This document shows positions 19,301-28,140 of a stretch of DNA of 64,000 nucleotides, piece by piece; the first letter of the stretch is position 1; the number at the start of each line of letters is the position of its first letter. Made by a program: the position numbers and the translations under genes. The notes under the pieces were generated by a model that worked only from the letters and a program-made list of their open reading frames with translations, had not been told where the DNA came from and made no database searches. The stretch comes from Bacteroidales bacterium (GTDB lineage Bacteria; Bacteroidota; Bacteroidia; Bacteroidales; F082): contig JAQVLA010000021.1 of NCBI GenBank assembly GCA_028704385.1, forward strand, positions 1 to 64,000, given 5' to 3'.

Positions 19301-20548
19301 CAAAACGGCATCATTGGATAAGCCATTTGAAGTATTGAAAATTTGAGTCGGACCACCGGTTGCAGATATTTTGTTCAAACCATTACCCCGTGTACCAATC
19401 CATAAATCACCGCGGCTGTCTTCAAAGATAGTTCTTACAATTTTATGATTTAGCTTTTGTTCTTCGGGGTCTCCCTTTTCAATGCCATGAAAAGCCAGGG
19501 GGACAGTATTGATCTGAAACACGCCTTCCCCGTCTGTTCCAATCCAAAGATGCTTTCCTGTTGTAAAAACAGACCAAATCTTCACCCGCTTTTCTTCAAT
19601 ATCAGTTAAGTTGGGTAGCAAACATTTTTCCGCAAAACCAGGCAAACTAAGCGTCAGGATATTTCCCTTATCTGTTCCGAGAATTAATCTGTTGTTAGTA
19701 TTGTCAGCAAAAAGTGAGGTGATGGGTGAATCAGTCAACTCATTTCCAACCATTTGATATTTCTCATATTTCAAGTCCACCACCCATAGTCCTCCCTCTG
19801 AATTCGGGAAGGCAGCATAGGGATTTCCTGCGTGTGCAAAAAACCAATTTATATCATTTTTTAATGCCTGTTGCGGTTTATTTTCCGGTTCGATAATCCT
19901 GGCTAAATTGCCTTGCAAATCAACTACATAAATCGCATTACTCTGATGCATCAAAAATAGCTCATCTTCATACTTATAAACTCCGGTAAGCTGATTGATG
20001 ATTTCATTGTGAATGCCCATCAACGGGAAAGGTTCGAAGCCAAAACTCAGGCTGTCAAATTTATAAAGCCCAACACCATATTGAACCAACCATACCGTCT
20101 CATCTTCATCAGCAAATGCACGCAATCCATTCTCCCTGTTCAGCCGCAGCGAATCTTCACTAAACCAGCTGCTAAATGATTCTAAATCATAATTATAAAG
20201 ATTGATGCCACGCTCAGTAACAATCCACAAACCCTGAGCCTGCTCAAAAATATCCCAAATAATGTTGTTGCTGAGTTTATTTTTCGACATCAGATCAGGA
20301 TAATGACGGATAATGTCTTTGCCATCAAACTGATTGAGGCCATCCCAGCTTCCAAGCCACAAATAACCTTTGCTATCCTGATAAATAGCACTGATAGCAC
20401 TATTCGACAATCCATCAGCATGTGTGATCTGATGCAGCTGCCATTTTCCACTCACATCTGATTCAGCTTCTGATGCCTGCATACATGTTGCAACCAACAA
20501 CATAAACGTCATCATCAATAAAGCTGTAAAATTCGATCCGGATTTCAT
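16385..20548 (-). CDS. Hybrid two-component system sensor/regulator (HTCS) with AraC-type output
   Basis: One-protein signalling system typical of Bacteroidota glycan loci, about 1387 residues. The preferred start is at 20548, where a signal peptide begins (MKSGSNFTALLMM); in-frame starts at 20566 and 20608 are possible. Residue numbers below count from 20608. A periplasmic sensor of repeated reg_prop blades (WLGSWDGLNQFDG, LWIGTDGSGLDV and others) occupies about 60-735, then a Y_Y_Y domain to about 815 and one membrane helix near 829-850. Next come a HisKA domain with phospho-His 888 in LAHEFRTP, a HATPase domain (DNGTGI, STGIGLAY), a receiver domain with phospho-acceptor Asp1206 in SDVMMPEMNG, and a C-terminal AraC HTH. 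It is divergent from the glycan-utilisation genes beginning at 20717 and presumably controls them. Confidence 0.93.
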   Translation of the reverse strand: MKSGSNFTALLMMTFMLLVATCMQASEAESDVSGKWQLHQITHADGLSNSAISAIYQDSKGYLWLGSWDGLNQFDGKDIIRHYPDLMSKNKLSNNIIWDIFEQAQGLWIVTERGINLYNYDLESFSSWFSEDSLRLNRENGLRAFADEDETVWLVQYGVGLYKFDSLSFGFEPFPLMGIHNEIINQLTGVYKYEDELFLMHQSNAIYVVDLQGNLARIIEPENKPQQALKNDINWFFAHAGNPYAAFPNSEGGLWVVDLKYEKYQMVGNELTDSPITSLFADNTNNRLILGTDKGNILTLSLPGFAEKCLLPNLTDIEEKRVKIWSVFTTGKHLWIGTDGEGVFQINTVPLAFHGIEKGDPEEQKLNHKIVRTIFEDSRGDLWIGTRGNGLNKISATGGPTQIFNTSNGLSNDAVLSLAEDNFGFLWIGTDGSGLDVLDISSGRFRHFPDDFGLENFPEFGSVYDICIDVFNTIWLGTSGYGLIGITPEYSADFFKVKEFVQLEGKGGANDLLGNVVFAVVEEKPNVLWVGTRMSGLHRYNTLTGDLQFFKQAECHSDGLNNPDVLSLLIGKDNSLWIGTSGGLNLLTFYGQNPEFRYFTTNDGLPNHTIHSMLEDDAGNIWLSTNNGLSRFLRAENRFVNYNSGDGLLNSEFTDGAAFRSKRDNKLYFGGTNGVDWFFPEQIPLSEFEAEVILTGFSLFNKVILPGDESNILHKSIDVTNQIILNHTQNFFSISFTSLNFDNPAKILFSYRLSHFNEEWIDIGAQRFANFTNVPPGDYELQIRATNEDGIWSDQVRTLRIFIKPPFWKTKLAYVTYFLCFISVVLLVYRYQTKRIKRKHLKVLDELNRKKEQELNRHKFEFFTNLAHEFRTPLTLIFASAANLMDKAKRLPTEQGLFRSIYQNALRLQRMIDELLAFQKLDTGREVLKLQQLDIVSFISEIVEIFRVYTNDKEIDLIFEPASQEIMIAFDPEKFERIILNLLSNAVKFTPPGGLISIEVKSFAGEVVISVRDNGTGIHSKDLAFIFDRYFHQSPIPERDQLEHKSTGIGLAYTKSLVELHNGRIEVESEMGKGSLFRVYLPDIVSQKMVKDGITPRSKDLLKHLRESISEEFLIQQDLELEADNTAEENESAKTGYRILIVEDDKQLLILLRRLMSEYYSVETASNGKHALEILKKKRIDLVVSDVMMPEMNGLELAQIIKNDLITSHIPVILLTAKSSNEDVIRGLETGADGYITKPFHPRHLYLRIAKLLETREILMEGIRNNFDNQAKIEEPYLSERDRKLLEKAHDYIEKHYQDEELNADDLADELALSKAQLYRKIKALSGLTPHGLIKNFRLIKAREFIKDGNYSISDIVFMTGFNNRAYFYRSYRELFNETPGEMHKQK

Positions 20549-20716
20549 CAGGTTTTCGCAATCCATATTTTGAGTAAAACTATAAAAAATGCTGAATCCA
20601 AACAACAATCGACCTTAATTATTACTTCCGCATTTGAGAATCTTGTACATCAATCGGAGAACATACCACACAGAAAACTTTTCAATTCACCGTAACTTAG
20701 CTCAAAATTCATTGTT

Positions 20717-23700
20717 ATGAAAATGTCATTTATCAGGTTTTTTTCTTTGATTACCTTATTGATATCAATAAATACAGGAGTTGCACAACAAATATCCATT
20801 TCCCGGGTGGATCAAATGCCCGACTTTCCGCAACCCTACGAAATGCGCGATTGGAAAAAAGTAGCTTTTCAATATGATTCCTTGGTTTTTGATCAAAACC
20901 TGGAAGGTGAATATCTGCCACTGGTGTTTTTTAGAAATCAGGGAATAAACTATCCCGAATGGCAAGGGTTTGGATTGCACACTGCTGTGGGCACTAACAG
21001 TCCTGCTTCGGGCGAAGCCATCAATGTGATACCGGCAGTAGTAGGTGCCAGCCTGATTGGAATTGACAAAAGCAACCAGTTCGATAAAAACTGGGTTTTG
21101 ATGTGTGCTGACTTTTTTAACAAACGGCCGGAAGAAAATATCTATCTCAATCATCCGGCTTCCTCTTCAGGAAATGACTGGTGGTACGAAACTATGCCTA
21201 ATGTTTTCTTTTTACAACTCAAATCTCTTTATCCGGATCTTTTGGTTTTTGATGAACAACAGGAAACTATGGCTGACCAATGGCTGCTTGCAGTTGAAAA
21301 AATGGGTGGATCAACCATGCCGTGGACAAAAGCAGAAATGAACTACAGAGCCTGGAATATGGCAAATATGGAAGGTCTTGAGCAAGGTGTAAAAGAACCG
21401 GAAGCTGCTGGTGCCATTGCCTGGATCCTTTATCAAAGTTATCTGAACACAGCTAAGGAAAAATACCGGATTGGAGCTGAACTGGCTCTTGATTTCCTGA
21501 ATGACCTTGAAGAAAATCCTTCGTATGAGTTACAGCTTCCTTATGGAATATACACTGCCGCACGTATCAATGCAGCGCATAATTATCCCATTTACGATGT
21601 GGAGAAGATGCTAAACTGGACTTTTAATCGCGGAGAACTGCGCGGTTGGGGTACTATTGTTGGTAATTGGGGCGAAATGGATGTGTCAGGCCTGATTGGT
21701 GAAGCCAATGATTCCGGAAATGACTATGCTTTTATGATGAATGGTTATCAACATGCTGCTGCCCTCCTGCCATTGGTAAGATACGATGACCGCTTTGCAG
21801 GAGCAATTGCCAAATGGATACTCAATCTTGCCAATGCCTCCAGATTGTTTTACCGACCTTACCTACCCTCGTCTCAACAGGACAATTTTGAATGGTCTTC
21901 AACTTATGATCCTGATGCAACAATTGGTTATGAAGCACTGAAGGAAATAAAATATAATCTAAGTCCCTATGCCACAGGTGATGCAATAGATGGTGGTTGG
22001 GCTCAAACCAATCTGATGTTATATGGATCCTCACATGTTGGCTACCTGGCGGCTCTAATAGAACAAACCGAAGTAGAGGGAATTCTAAAACTTGATCTGC
22101 TTAAAACAGATTTTCAGCATCAACCGGCATACCCGGGTTTTCTGATCTACAACCCGCATGAAAACAGCCATCAGATCAGCCTGGAAGTTGGCGAAGGCAG
22201 TTATACAGTGTATGACGCTGTAACGAATCAAATTTTGGCGATGCAACAAAATGGTACTGCTTTATTAACAATTCCGGCCAAAACCACCCTGATGCCGGTA
22301 ATATTTCCTTCTGCTTTTGAAATTGTTTCATCCGGGAACATTAATATCGTAAATGAAATTGTCATTGATTACAATAATGGAAATCCAATCACTAATTATC
22401 CACCACTCATAAGAGTACTGGCTGCACCTGACAGCATTGAATTGCATCAACCTACAACAATTTATTGCACTGCTATTGATTTTGAAAATGAATCACTTTC
22501 TTACGAATGGATGATTAACAACGAACAATTTGAAGCAGCATCCGAACTTGTTTTGGAGGCTGGCAGTACAGGCATGTATTCCATACGCTGCAAGGTAACG
22601 GATGTTTATGGCCAATCAGACAGTGCTGAAATAACAATCAGGGTGGTTGAAAAAATTCCGTATGCACCCGAGATCATCGGAATTTGGGCTTCACCACGAA
22701 AAGCATCACCATCTTCAGAAATACAGCTTTCTGCCTCTGCCACCGACCAGAATGAAGATTCACTGACCTACCAATGGTATTCTTCTGATGGAATACTGAT
22801 CGGAAATCTACAATCAATTTCCTATGAAACTCCGGCCTCACCAGGTGATTATTGGTTAATTTGTAAAGTAACAGATCCTGATCAGCTTTTTAGTAGCGAT
22901 AGCTTACAAATCATGGTAAGAACACCACAGGAATATCCGTCAGGACAAACTATAGCAACATATTTACTCAATGGCAACCCTGATGATCAATCTCCGAACA
23001 ACCTGCATGGTGAAACCGCAGGTGCAATCGGATGGAGTGAAAGTGAAGCAGGAGCACCCGCTGGGGCAGCCTTTTTTGATGGGAACACTGCCAGAATCAC
23101 CCTGCCATCTTCAAGTCTGTTCAATTTTGAAGATCATTTCAGTATTACCTTGAAGTTCAAATTGGAAGGTGAGTCACCTGGCGAACAGTTTATCTTTTCG
23201 CACGGCAGCTGGCAGAATCGTTATAAAATTTCTCGTTCAGCTGATCGTATCCGGTTCACGGTGAACACTTCATCCGGAATTGCAGACCTCGACAGCGAAA
23301 CAAAACCTCAAACAGGCAGATGGTATCATCTGGCCGTTGTGTACGATGGCCATGACATGGAAATATGGCTCGATGGCCAACTTGATGCATTCAAACCGCA
23401 TTCAGGTGTAATCAATCAAACCAGCTACAAACCTGTAATGGGGCAACAATTTAGCGATACACCAGGATTTAATCTTCACGGACATCTGGATAATGTGTCA
23501 ATCTATAATTATCCACTGAATCCGCAACAAATTGAAGAAAGTCGTTTTGTTTCACTACCGGAAATTCAAACTCGCAGAATAGCAAAAGTTTATCCTAATC
23601 CCACAAATAACAGACAGGTAAACGTAACTTTAAATGAACCACTTGATGAAAATTTTTCAGCATTTCTGGTTAATAATTTGGGTCAAAAATTATCACTAAA

Positions 23701-23830
23701 ATCATATACACAATTGTCGCCTGACGAAATCGGAATAACACTTCCCGACCCTGTTACACCAGGATACTATTCAATCGTGATCAGCACCTCTCAAAAAGTT
23801 TTTCAGGCAAGGCTGATTTGTATACCCTGA
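20717..23830 (+). CDS. T9SS-secreted putative carbohydrate-active protein with LamG domain, family not recognised
   Basis: 1037 residues: signal peptide (1-24), an N-terminal region (25-535) paralogous to the lipoprotein at 26394, two PKD/Ig-like domains (about 560-645 and 648-733), a LamG/concanavalin-like domain (745-940) and a type A T9SS sorting domain (953-1037). The N-terminal region is rich in Trp and Tyr and looks like an (alpha/alpha)-barrel enzyme. Motifs shared with the paralogue include PQPYxMxDWK, GIDKxNQ, DWWYxxxPN, YTAARxNAxHN and WGExDVSGL. Glu and Asp in these blocks are candidates for catalysis. I cannot assign a known glycoside hydrolase or lyase family. As first gene after the divergent HTCS it is probably the main extracellular enzyme. 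Substrate is unknown. Confidence 0.7.
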   Translation: MKMSFIRFFSLITLLISINTGVAQQISISRVDQMPDFPQPYEMRDWKKVAFQYDSLVFDQNLEGEYLPLVFFRNQGINYPEWQGFGLHTAVGTNSPASGEAINVIPAVVGASLIGIDKSNQFDKNWVLMCADFFNKRPEENIYLNHPASSSGNDWWYETMPNVFFLQLKSLYPDLLVFDEQQETMADQWLLAVEKMGGSTMPWTKAEMNYRAWNMANMEGLEQGVKEPEAAGAIAWILYQSYLNTAKEKYRIGAELALDFLNDLEENPSYELQLPYGIYTAARINAAHNYPIYDVEKMLNWTFNRGELRGWGTIVGNWGEMDVSGLIGEANDSGNDYAFMMNGYQHAAALLPLVRYDDRFAGAIAKWILNLANASRLFYRPYLPSSQQDNFEWSSTYDPDATIGYEALKEIKYNLSPYATGDAIDGGWAQTNLMLYGSSHVGYLAALIEQTEVEGILKLDLLKTDFQHQPAYPGFLIYNPHENSHQISLEVGEGSYTVYDAVTNQILAMQQNGTALLTIPAKTTLMPVIFPSAFEIVSSGNINIVNEIVIDYNNGNPITNYPPLIRVLAAPDSIELHQPTTIYCTAIDFENESLSYEWMINNEQFEAASELVLEAGSTGMYSIRCKVTDVYGQSDSAEITIRVVEKIPYAPEIIGIWASPRKASPSSEIQLSASATDQNEDSLTYQWYSSDGILIGNLQSISYETPASPGDYWLICKVTDPDQLFSSDSLQIMVRTPQEYPSGQTIATYLLNGNPDDQSPNNLHGETAGAIGWSESEAGAPAGAAFFDGNTARITLPSSSLFNFEDHFSITLKFKLEGESPGEQFIFSHGSWQNRYKISRSADRIRFTVNTSSGIADLDSETKPQTGRWYHLAVVYDGHDMEIWLDGQLDAFKPHSGVINQTSYKPVMGQQFSDTPGFNLHGHLDNVSIYNYPLNPQQIEESRFVSLPEIQTRRIAKVYPNPTNNRQVNVTLNEPLDENFSAFLVNNLGQKLSLKSYTQLSPDEIGITLPDPVTPGYYSIVISTSQKVFQARLICIP

Positions 23831-23998
23831 TCTCAAAGTGAAAAAATGCCTTACAAATTCTTAATTCAGAACATTTTCGGCCATTTTGAGAATATACTAC
23901 ACTTAAATGAAAATACTGTAAACACCTAAAGGGAGAGGTTGATGTACTTTTACGCAACCGATTGCAGAAAGTAAATTTTAAATACGGATAAGGATATA

Positions 23999-25045
23999 AT
24001 GGATATTGCCAAAAGATTTTCTGAGAACCCACTACTACGACCAAATGACATTAAGCCAAGTATGCCGGATATGGAAATTCTCTGTTTATTAAATCCGGGA
24101 GTATTTACTTACGATGATAGAATATGGTTGCTTTGTCGGGTTGCCGAGCGCACTCCACAAACAACCAACAGCATTAAGGTTCCTGTTTTTGATGAACACG
24201 GCAAGGTACAAATCCTTGAGTTTGACCTCAATGATCCTGATTTGGATGCTTCAGATCCGAGAGTCATTAAATATAAAGGTGTTAATTATCTGACTTCACT
24301 ATCGCATCTTCGACTTGTTTGTAGCAAAGATGGCATACATTTTTACGAGTCCGACGATTTTCCACTCATCACCGGGAAGGGTTCCTTAGAAAGTTTTGGC
24401 ATTGAAGACTGCAGGGTGACGCTAATCGGAAAAACTTATCACCTCACCTACACACAGGTCTCATCCATTGCTGTTGGAGTTGGTCATATGCAAACTACTG
24501 ACTGGAAAACATTTCAACGAAACGGGATGATCTTTCCACCACACAATAAGGACTGTGCGATTTTCGATGAAAAAATAAATGGCAAATATTACGCTTTGCA
24601 TCGCCCCAGCAGTCCCGAACTGGGAGGTAATTACATCTGGATTGCCGAATCTGAAGACCTAAAACACTGGGGTAACCATCGTAATATTGCGCTTACCCGT
24701 CCAGGAAAATGGGATAGTGTGAGAATTGGAGCCGGTGCAGCACCAATCAAGACTGAAAAGGGCTGGCTGGAAATCTATCATGGTGCCAACGAACAAAACC
24801 GCTATTGTCTCGGAGCTATTTTACTCGATTTAAACGATCCGGGCAAAGTGATTGCGCGCAGCAAAGAACCTATCATGGAGCCAATCGCTGAATATGAAAA
24901 AACCGGCTTTTTTGGCAATGTAATTTTTACTAATGGTCACCTTGTTAATGGAGATACGATCACAGTTTATTATGGTGCCAGCGATGAGGTAATCTGTGGA
25001 GCTCATCTCTCGATCAGTGAAATACTCAGCACTTTAAATCAATAA
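23999..25045 (+). CDS. GH130-family glycoside phosphorylase/hydrolase
   Basis: 348 residues without a signal peptide, so cytoplasmic. The five-bladed-propeller GH130 family acts on beta-mannosides, usually by phosphorolysis. Visible family motifs are LLCRVAER near residue 45, the catalytic-acid region GIEDCRV with Asp137, ALHRPSSPELG, and RIGAGAAPIKTEKGWLEIYHG. The common EDPR of the family is EDCR here, and the often-seen Lys before IGAG is Arg, so phosphorylase versus hydrolase activity is open. It sits 46 bp from the start of nothing else but 12 bp upstream of the MFS transporter gene and 168 bp after the secreted putative enzyme. The likely role is cleavage of imported oligosaccharides, with beta-linked mannose the best guess for the sugar. 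Confidence 0.85.
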   Translation: MDIAKRFSENPLLRPNDIKPSMPDMEILCLLNPGVFTYDDRIWLLCRVAERTPQTTNSIKVPVFDEHGKVQILEFDLNDPDLDASDPRVIKYKGVNYLTSLSHLRLVCSKDGIHFYESDDFPLITGKGSLESFGIEDCRVTLIGKTYHLTYTQVSSIAVGVGHMQTTDWKTFQRNGMIFPPHNKDCAIFDEKINGKYYALHRPSSPELGGNYIWIAESEDLKHWGNHRNIALTRPGKWDSVRIGAGAAPIKTEKGWLEIYHGANEQNRYCLGAILLDLNDPGKVIARSKEPIMEPIAEYEKTGFFGNVIFTNGHLVNGDTITVYYGASDEVICGAHLSISEILSTLNQ

Positions 25046-25057
25046 AGCAGCATACTA

Positions 25058-26386
25058 ATGAAAAATAAACTCCTGAACGAATATAACTTCTTCCTCTCGA
25101 TGCCGCGCCCGATGCGTTTGCTGCTGATCACAAACATGATCTATGCTTTTGTTTTGCCAATCATCGACATTTTTGTAGGTGCTTATATCATGCGCAGCTC
25201 CGATAATCCAAGTCTTGTAGCTATTTATCAGCTGAGTGTTTACACCGGAATTCCATTAACTTTTTTACTGAATGGTTATCTGTTGAATCGGATCAAAATT
25301 GCTCATCTTTACAGCTTTGGTATGCTTTTGAGTGGAATTTCAATGATCTTTATGATGTCGCTCAATCAGATCGATACGGCCGGTGTTGCCATAGCCGGGC
25401 TTATCATGGGAGGATCTTTTGGGTTTTTCTGGGCCAATCGCGACTTTTTAGCACTTGATACCACCAATGATAATAACCGAAACTATTATTATGGTGTCGA
25501 AACGTTCTTTTATACACTCACTGCTATTATTGTTCCTGTAACGGTTGGCTGGTTTCTGGTGCGATCAACTGCCATGGGCTGGTTCGAAGGTAATATTGTT
25601 GGTGCCTACAAAATCATAACTTTTGCTGTGTTTTTGCTCACCATCATTTCAAGTTATGTGATTCATCTCGAAAAATTCAGAAATCCACGTGAGAAAAAAT
25701 TTGTCCATTTCCGCTTTGACAAGTTGTGGAATAAAATGCTTGTTCTGGCCGGGCTTAAAGGTTTGGTGCAGGGGTATATCGTTATCGCCCCTGCAATATT
25801 GATTTTAAGACTGGTAGGTGATGAAGGCTCTTTAGGAACAATCCAGAGTATCGGTGGTATCATCACGGCGCTGTTGCTATACGTGCTTGGAAGAGTTACC
25901 AGGCCACAACACAGGATTTACGTTTTTTCAGCCGGATTGTTACTGTTTTTCATCGGATCGCTTTTTAACCTTGTAATGTTCTCAGCCACAGGCGTTGTAG
26001 TATTTGTCATCTGTCTGATCATGTTCAGACCCTTACACGATATAGCCTATTTTCCAATCCAGCTAAGGGTGATTGATCTGCTTTCCATTAAAGAGAAAAG
26101 AAGTGAATTTGCCTATATTTTCAATCATGAGTTCGGGCTCTACATTGGCCGCTTTCTGGGTTTAGTACTGTTTATTGTGCTGATGTATTATGTTTCGGAA
26201 TCCTTTGCATTAAAGTATTCGTTGTTAATTGTTGCCGCCATACAAATGCTATCTATTCCGGTTGCAAAAAACATCATTAAATCAACTGCTAAAGCTATCG
26301 ATGATTATGGAGAAGATATAGATGAGCTAAAAAACATACAACAAATGACTGATATACAAGAGATTCCGGTAAAAGAAAAGATATAA
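25058..26386 (+). CDS. MFS-type sugar transporter
   Basis: 442 residues with about 12 hydrophobic segments and a cytoplasmic central loop rich in basic residues (HLEKFRNPREKKFVHF). The pattern is that of a major facilitator superfamily carrier. It lies between the cytoplasmic GH130 gene (12 bp gap) and the putative glycan-active lipoprotein gene (7 bp gap), so it is almost certainly in one transcription unit. It most likely carries the oligosaccharide released in the periplasm into the cytoplasm for the GH130 enzyme. Substrate is inferred from context only. Confidence 0.82.
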   Translation: MKNKLLNEYNFFLSMPRPMRLLLITNMIYAFVLPIIDIFVGAYIMRSSDNPSLVAIYQLSVYTGIPLTFLLNGYLLNRIKIAHLYSFGMLLSGISMIFMMSLNQIDTAGVAIAGLIMGGSFGFFWANRDFLALDTTNDNNRNYYYGVETFFYTLTAIIVPVTVGWFLVRSTAMGWFEGNIVGAYKIITFAVFLLTIISSYVIHLEKFRNPREKKFVHFRFDKLWNKMLVLAGLKGLVQGYIVIAPAILILRLVGDEGSLGTIQSIGGIITALLLYVLGRVTRPQHRIYVFSAGLLLFFIGSLFNLVMFSATGVVVFVICLIMFRPLHDIAYFPIQLRVIDLLSIKEKRSEFAYIFNHEFGLYIGRFLGLVLFIVLMYYVSESFALKYSLLIVAAIQMLSIPVAKNIIKSTAKAIDDYGEDIDELKNIQQMTDIQEIPVKEKI

Positions 26387-26393
26387 AATCTAT

Positions 26394-28121
26394 ATGAAAC
26401 TACACTTATTTATAAAAATAACTTTGCCCGCTTTCGTTATATTAGTGATATTGGCTGGCTGTGCTAAAAGCACTCCTCCTGCCCAACTGAGCATACCGCG
26501 AGTTGAGGCAATGCCTGACATGCCACAGCCCTACAAAATGATTGACTGGAAAGAAATCAGTACAAGTTTTGATCAATACATCTTCGATTTTAATCAAACC
26601 GGCGCTTACCAACCCTTTATCTGGATTGACACCAATAAGAGAAACTTTAATCAATCCACTTTTGGCATTTTTACTGCAATCGGTGATGTGAGGCAGGGAG
26701 CCGACAAAAACAAGGGCGAATTCCATGAATCCATTGGCGGACTGGGTGCTTTGATGAGTGCTGGTTTGCTTGGCATCGACAAAACCAATCAACATGGCTA
26801 CAACTTTGTGAAAATGGCACAAAACTATTTCAATAGCGATAACGGCTGGAATATCGTCATGAACAATACCAATCCGGAAGTGGCCATGCTTGGAGGAGGA
26901 TACGGACGTGATTGGTGGTATGATGTATATCCAAACCTGCTTTATTATGCCGTTTCCTATCTGTTTCCCGATGTGGATCACGCTGATAGTTTATTGCAAA
27001 TCATTGCTAATCAGGTGTTAAGTGCTGATCAGGTTTTAAATGGCAACTATCATTATTCCTATTTTGATTACAGCACAATGAAAGGCATGAGAAACCACAT
27101 TCCTTATCAGGAAGATGCAGCTGCTGGCCATGCCTGGATTCTTTTATCGGCCTACAATAAGTTTGGAGATGAAGCCTATATCAAAGGGGCCATCAGTGCC
27201 ATGCATGCACTTGATTCGCAAACAGAAAGCAGGTTTTATGAAGTGCTGCTTCCTTTTGGAGTTTATACTGCAGCGAGATTGAATGCCGAACACAATCAAG
27301 ATTTTGATCTCACAAAAATTTTCAACTGGACATTCGATGGAACAACGTCTGAGACAGGCCGTCTGGGATGGGGCGTAATTCAGGATAAATGGGGCGAATA
27401 CGATGTGTCGGGATTAGTTGGAAGCTGGCATCATGACGGAGGTTTTGCCTTTGCCATGAACACCTTCGACATGGCCTGGCCGCTGGTTCCAATGGTACGT
27501 TATGCACCTCAGTATTCCAATATGGTCGGAAAGTGGATGTTAAATGCTGCTAATGCTGCACGTCTCTTTTATCCGCACGAAATACCGGACGAAAATCAAT
27601 GGCTGCCAGAGAAAAAAGCCATTAGCAGGAATGTAATTGCCTATGAGGGCTTAAAGAAAACCACTCATATTCCCAAACCAGGTCTTGAAGGTACATCACC
27701 TGTTGCTCTGGGCGACGGGCCATTATGGTTAGAAGGCCAGCCTGACGTATCGATGTTTGGTATTTATGGCTCGGCTCATGCCGGTATCTTTGGGGCTATC
27801 ATCCAGCCTACCAACGTGGAAGGTATTCTAAAACTGGATTGTCTGGCTACCGATTTCTACAATGCAGAAGCCTACCCTACTTTCCTGCTCTATAATCCTT
27901 ATACTGAGGATAAAACAGTAAGCTATCATACAATTGCTTCATCCCACACCCAATTGTTTGATGTGATCACACAAAAGATCATGGCCGAAACAGACACAAA
28001 TACAATAGAATTAGTGATTCCTGCCAGATCATCACGACTGGTCGTTGAAATTCCAAAAAACATCAAGCTAAAGATGAAAGATGGAAAAGTTTTAGCTAAC
28101 GATATTATAATAGCCTATTAA
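26394..28121 (+). CDS. Putative carbohydrate-active lipoprotein, paralogue of the protein at 20717
   Basis: 575 residues with a lipobox ILAGC (Cys23), so lipid-anchored at the outer membrane or in the periplasm. Almost the entire mature chain aligns with the N-terminal region of the protein at 20717. Conserved blocks are RVxxMPDxPQPYxM, GIDKTNQ, RDWWYDVYPN, AAAGHAWIL, LPFGVYTAARLNAEHN, WGEYDVSGL and AANAARLFY. It lacks the Ig-like, LamG and T9SS domains. I do not recognise a known family. Helical-repeat content and aromatic/acidic motifs suggest an (alpha/alpha)-barrel hydrolase or lyase. The gene lies 19 bp before susC. One enzyme is secreted by T9SS and the other is lipid-anchored, so they may act sequentially on one glycan. 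Confidence 0.7.
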   Translation: MKLHLFIKITLPAFVILVILAGCAKSTPPAQLSIPRVEAMPDMPQPYKMIDWKEISTSFDQYIFDFNQTGAYQPFIWIDTNKRNFNQSTFGIFTAIGDVRQGADKNKGEFHESIGGLGALMSAGLLGIDKTNQHGYNFVKMAQNYFNSDNGWNIVMNNTNPEVAMLGGGYGRDWWYDVYPNLLYYAVSYLFPDVDHADSLLQIIANQVLSADQVLNGNYHYSYFDYSTMKGMRNHIPYQEDAAAGHAWILLSAYNKFGDEAYIKGAISAMHALDSQTESRFYEVLLPFGVYTAARLNAEHNQDFDLTKIFNWTFDGTTSETGRLGWGVIQDKWGEYDVSGLVGSWHHDGGFAFAMNTFDMAWPLVPMVRYAPQYSNMVGKWMLNAANAARLFYPHEIPDENQWLPEKKAISRNVIAYEGLKKTTHIPKPGLEGTSPVALGDGPLWLEGQPDVSMFGIYGSAHAGIFGAIIQPTNVEGILKLDCLATDFYNAEAYPTFLLYNPYTEDKTVSYHTIASSHTQLFDVITQKIMAETDTNTIELVIPARSSRLVVEIPKNIKLKMKDGKVLANDIIIAY

Positions 28122-28140
28122 TGAACCAAATGTTAAAGAT

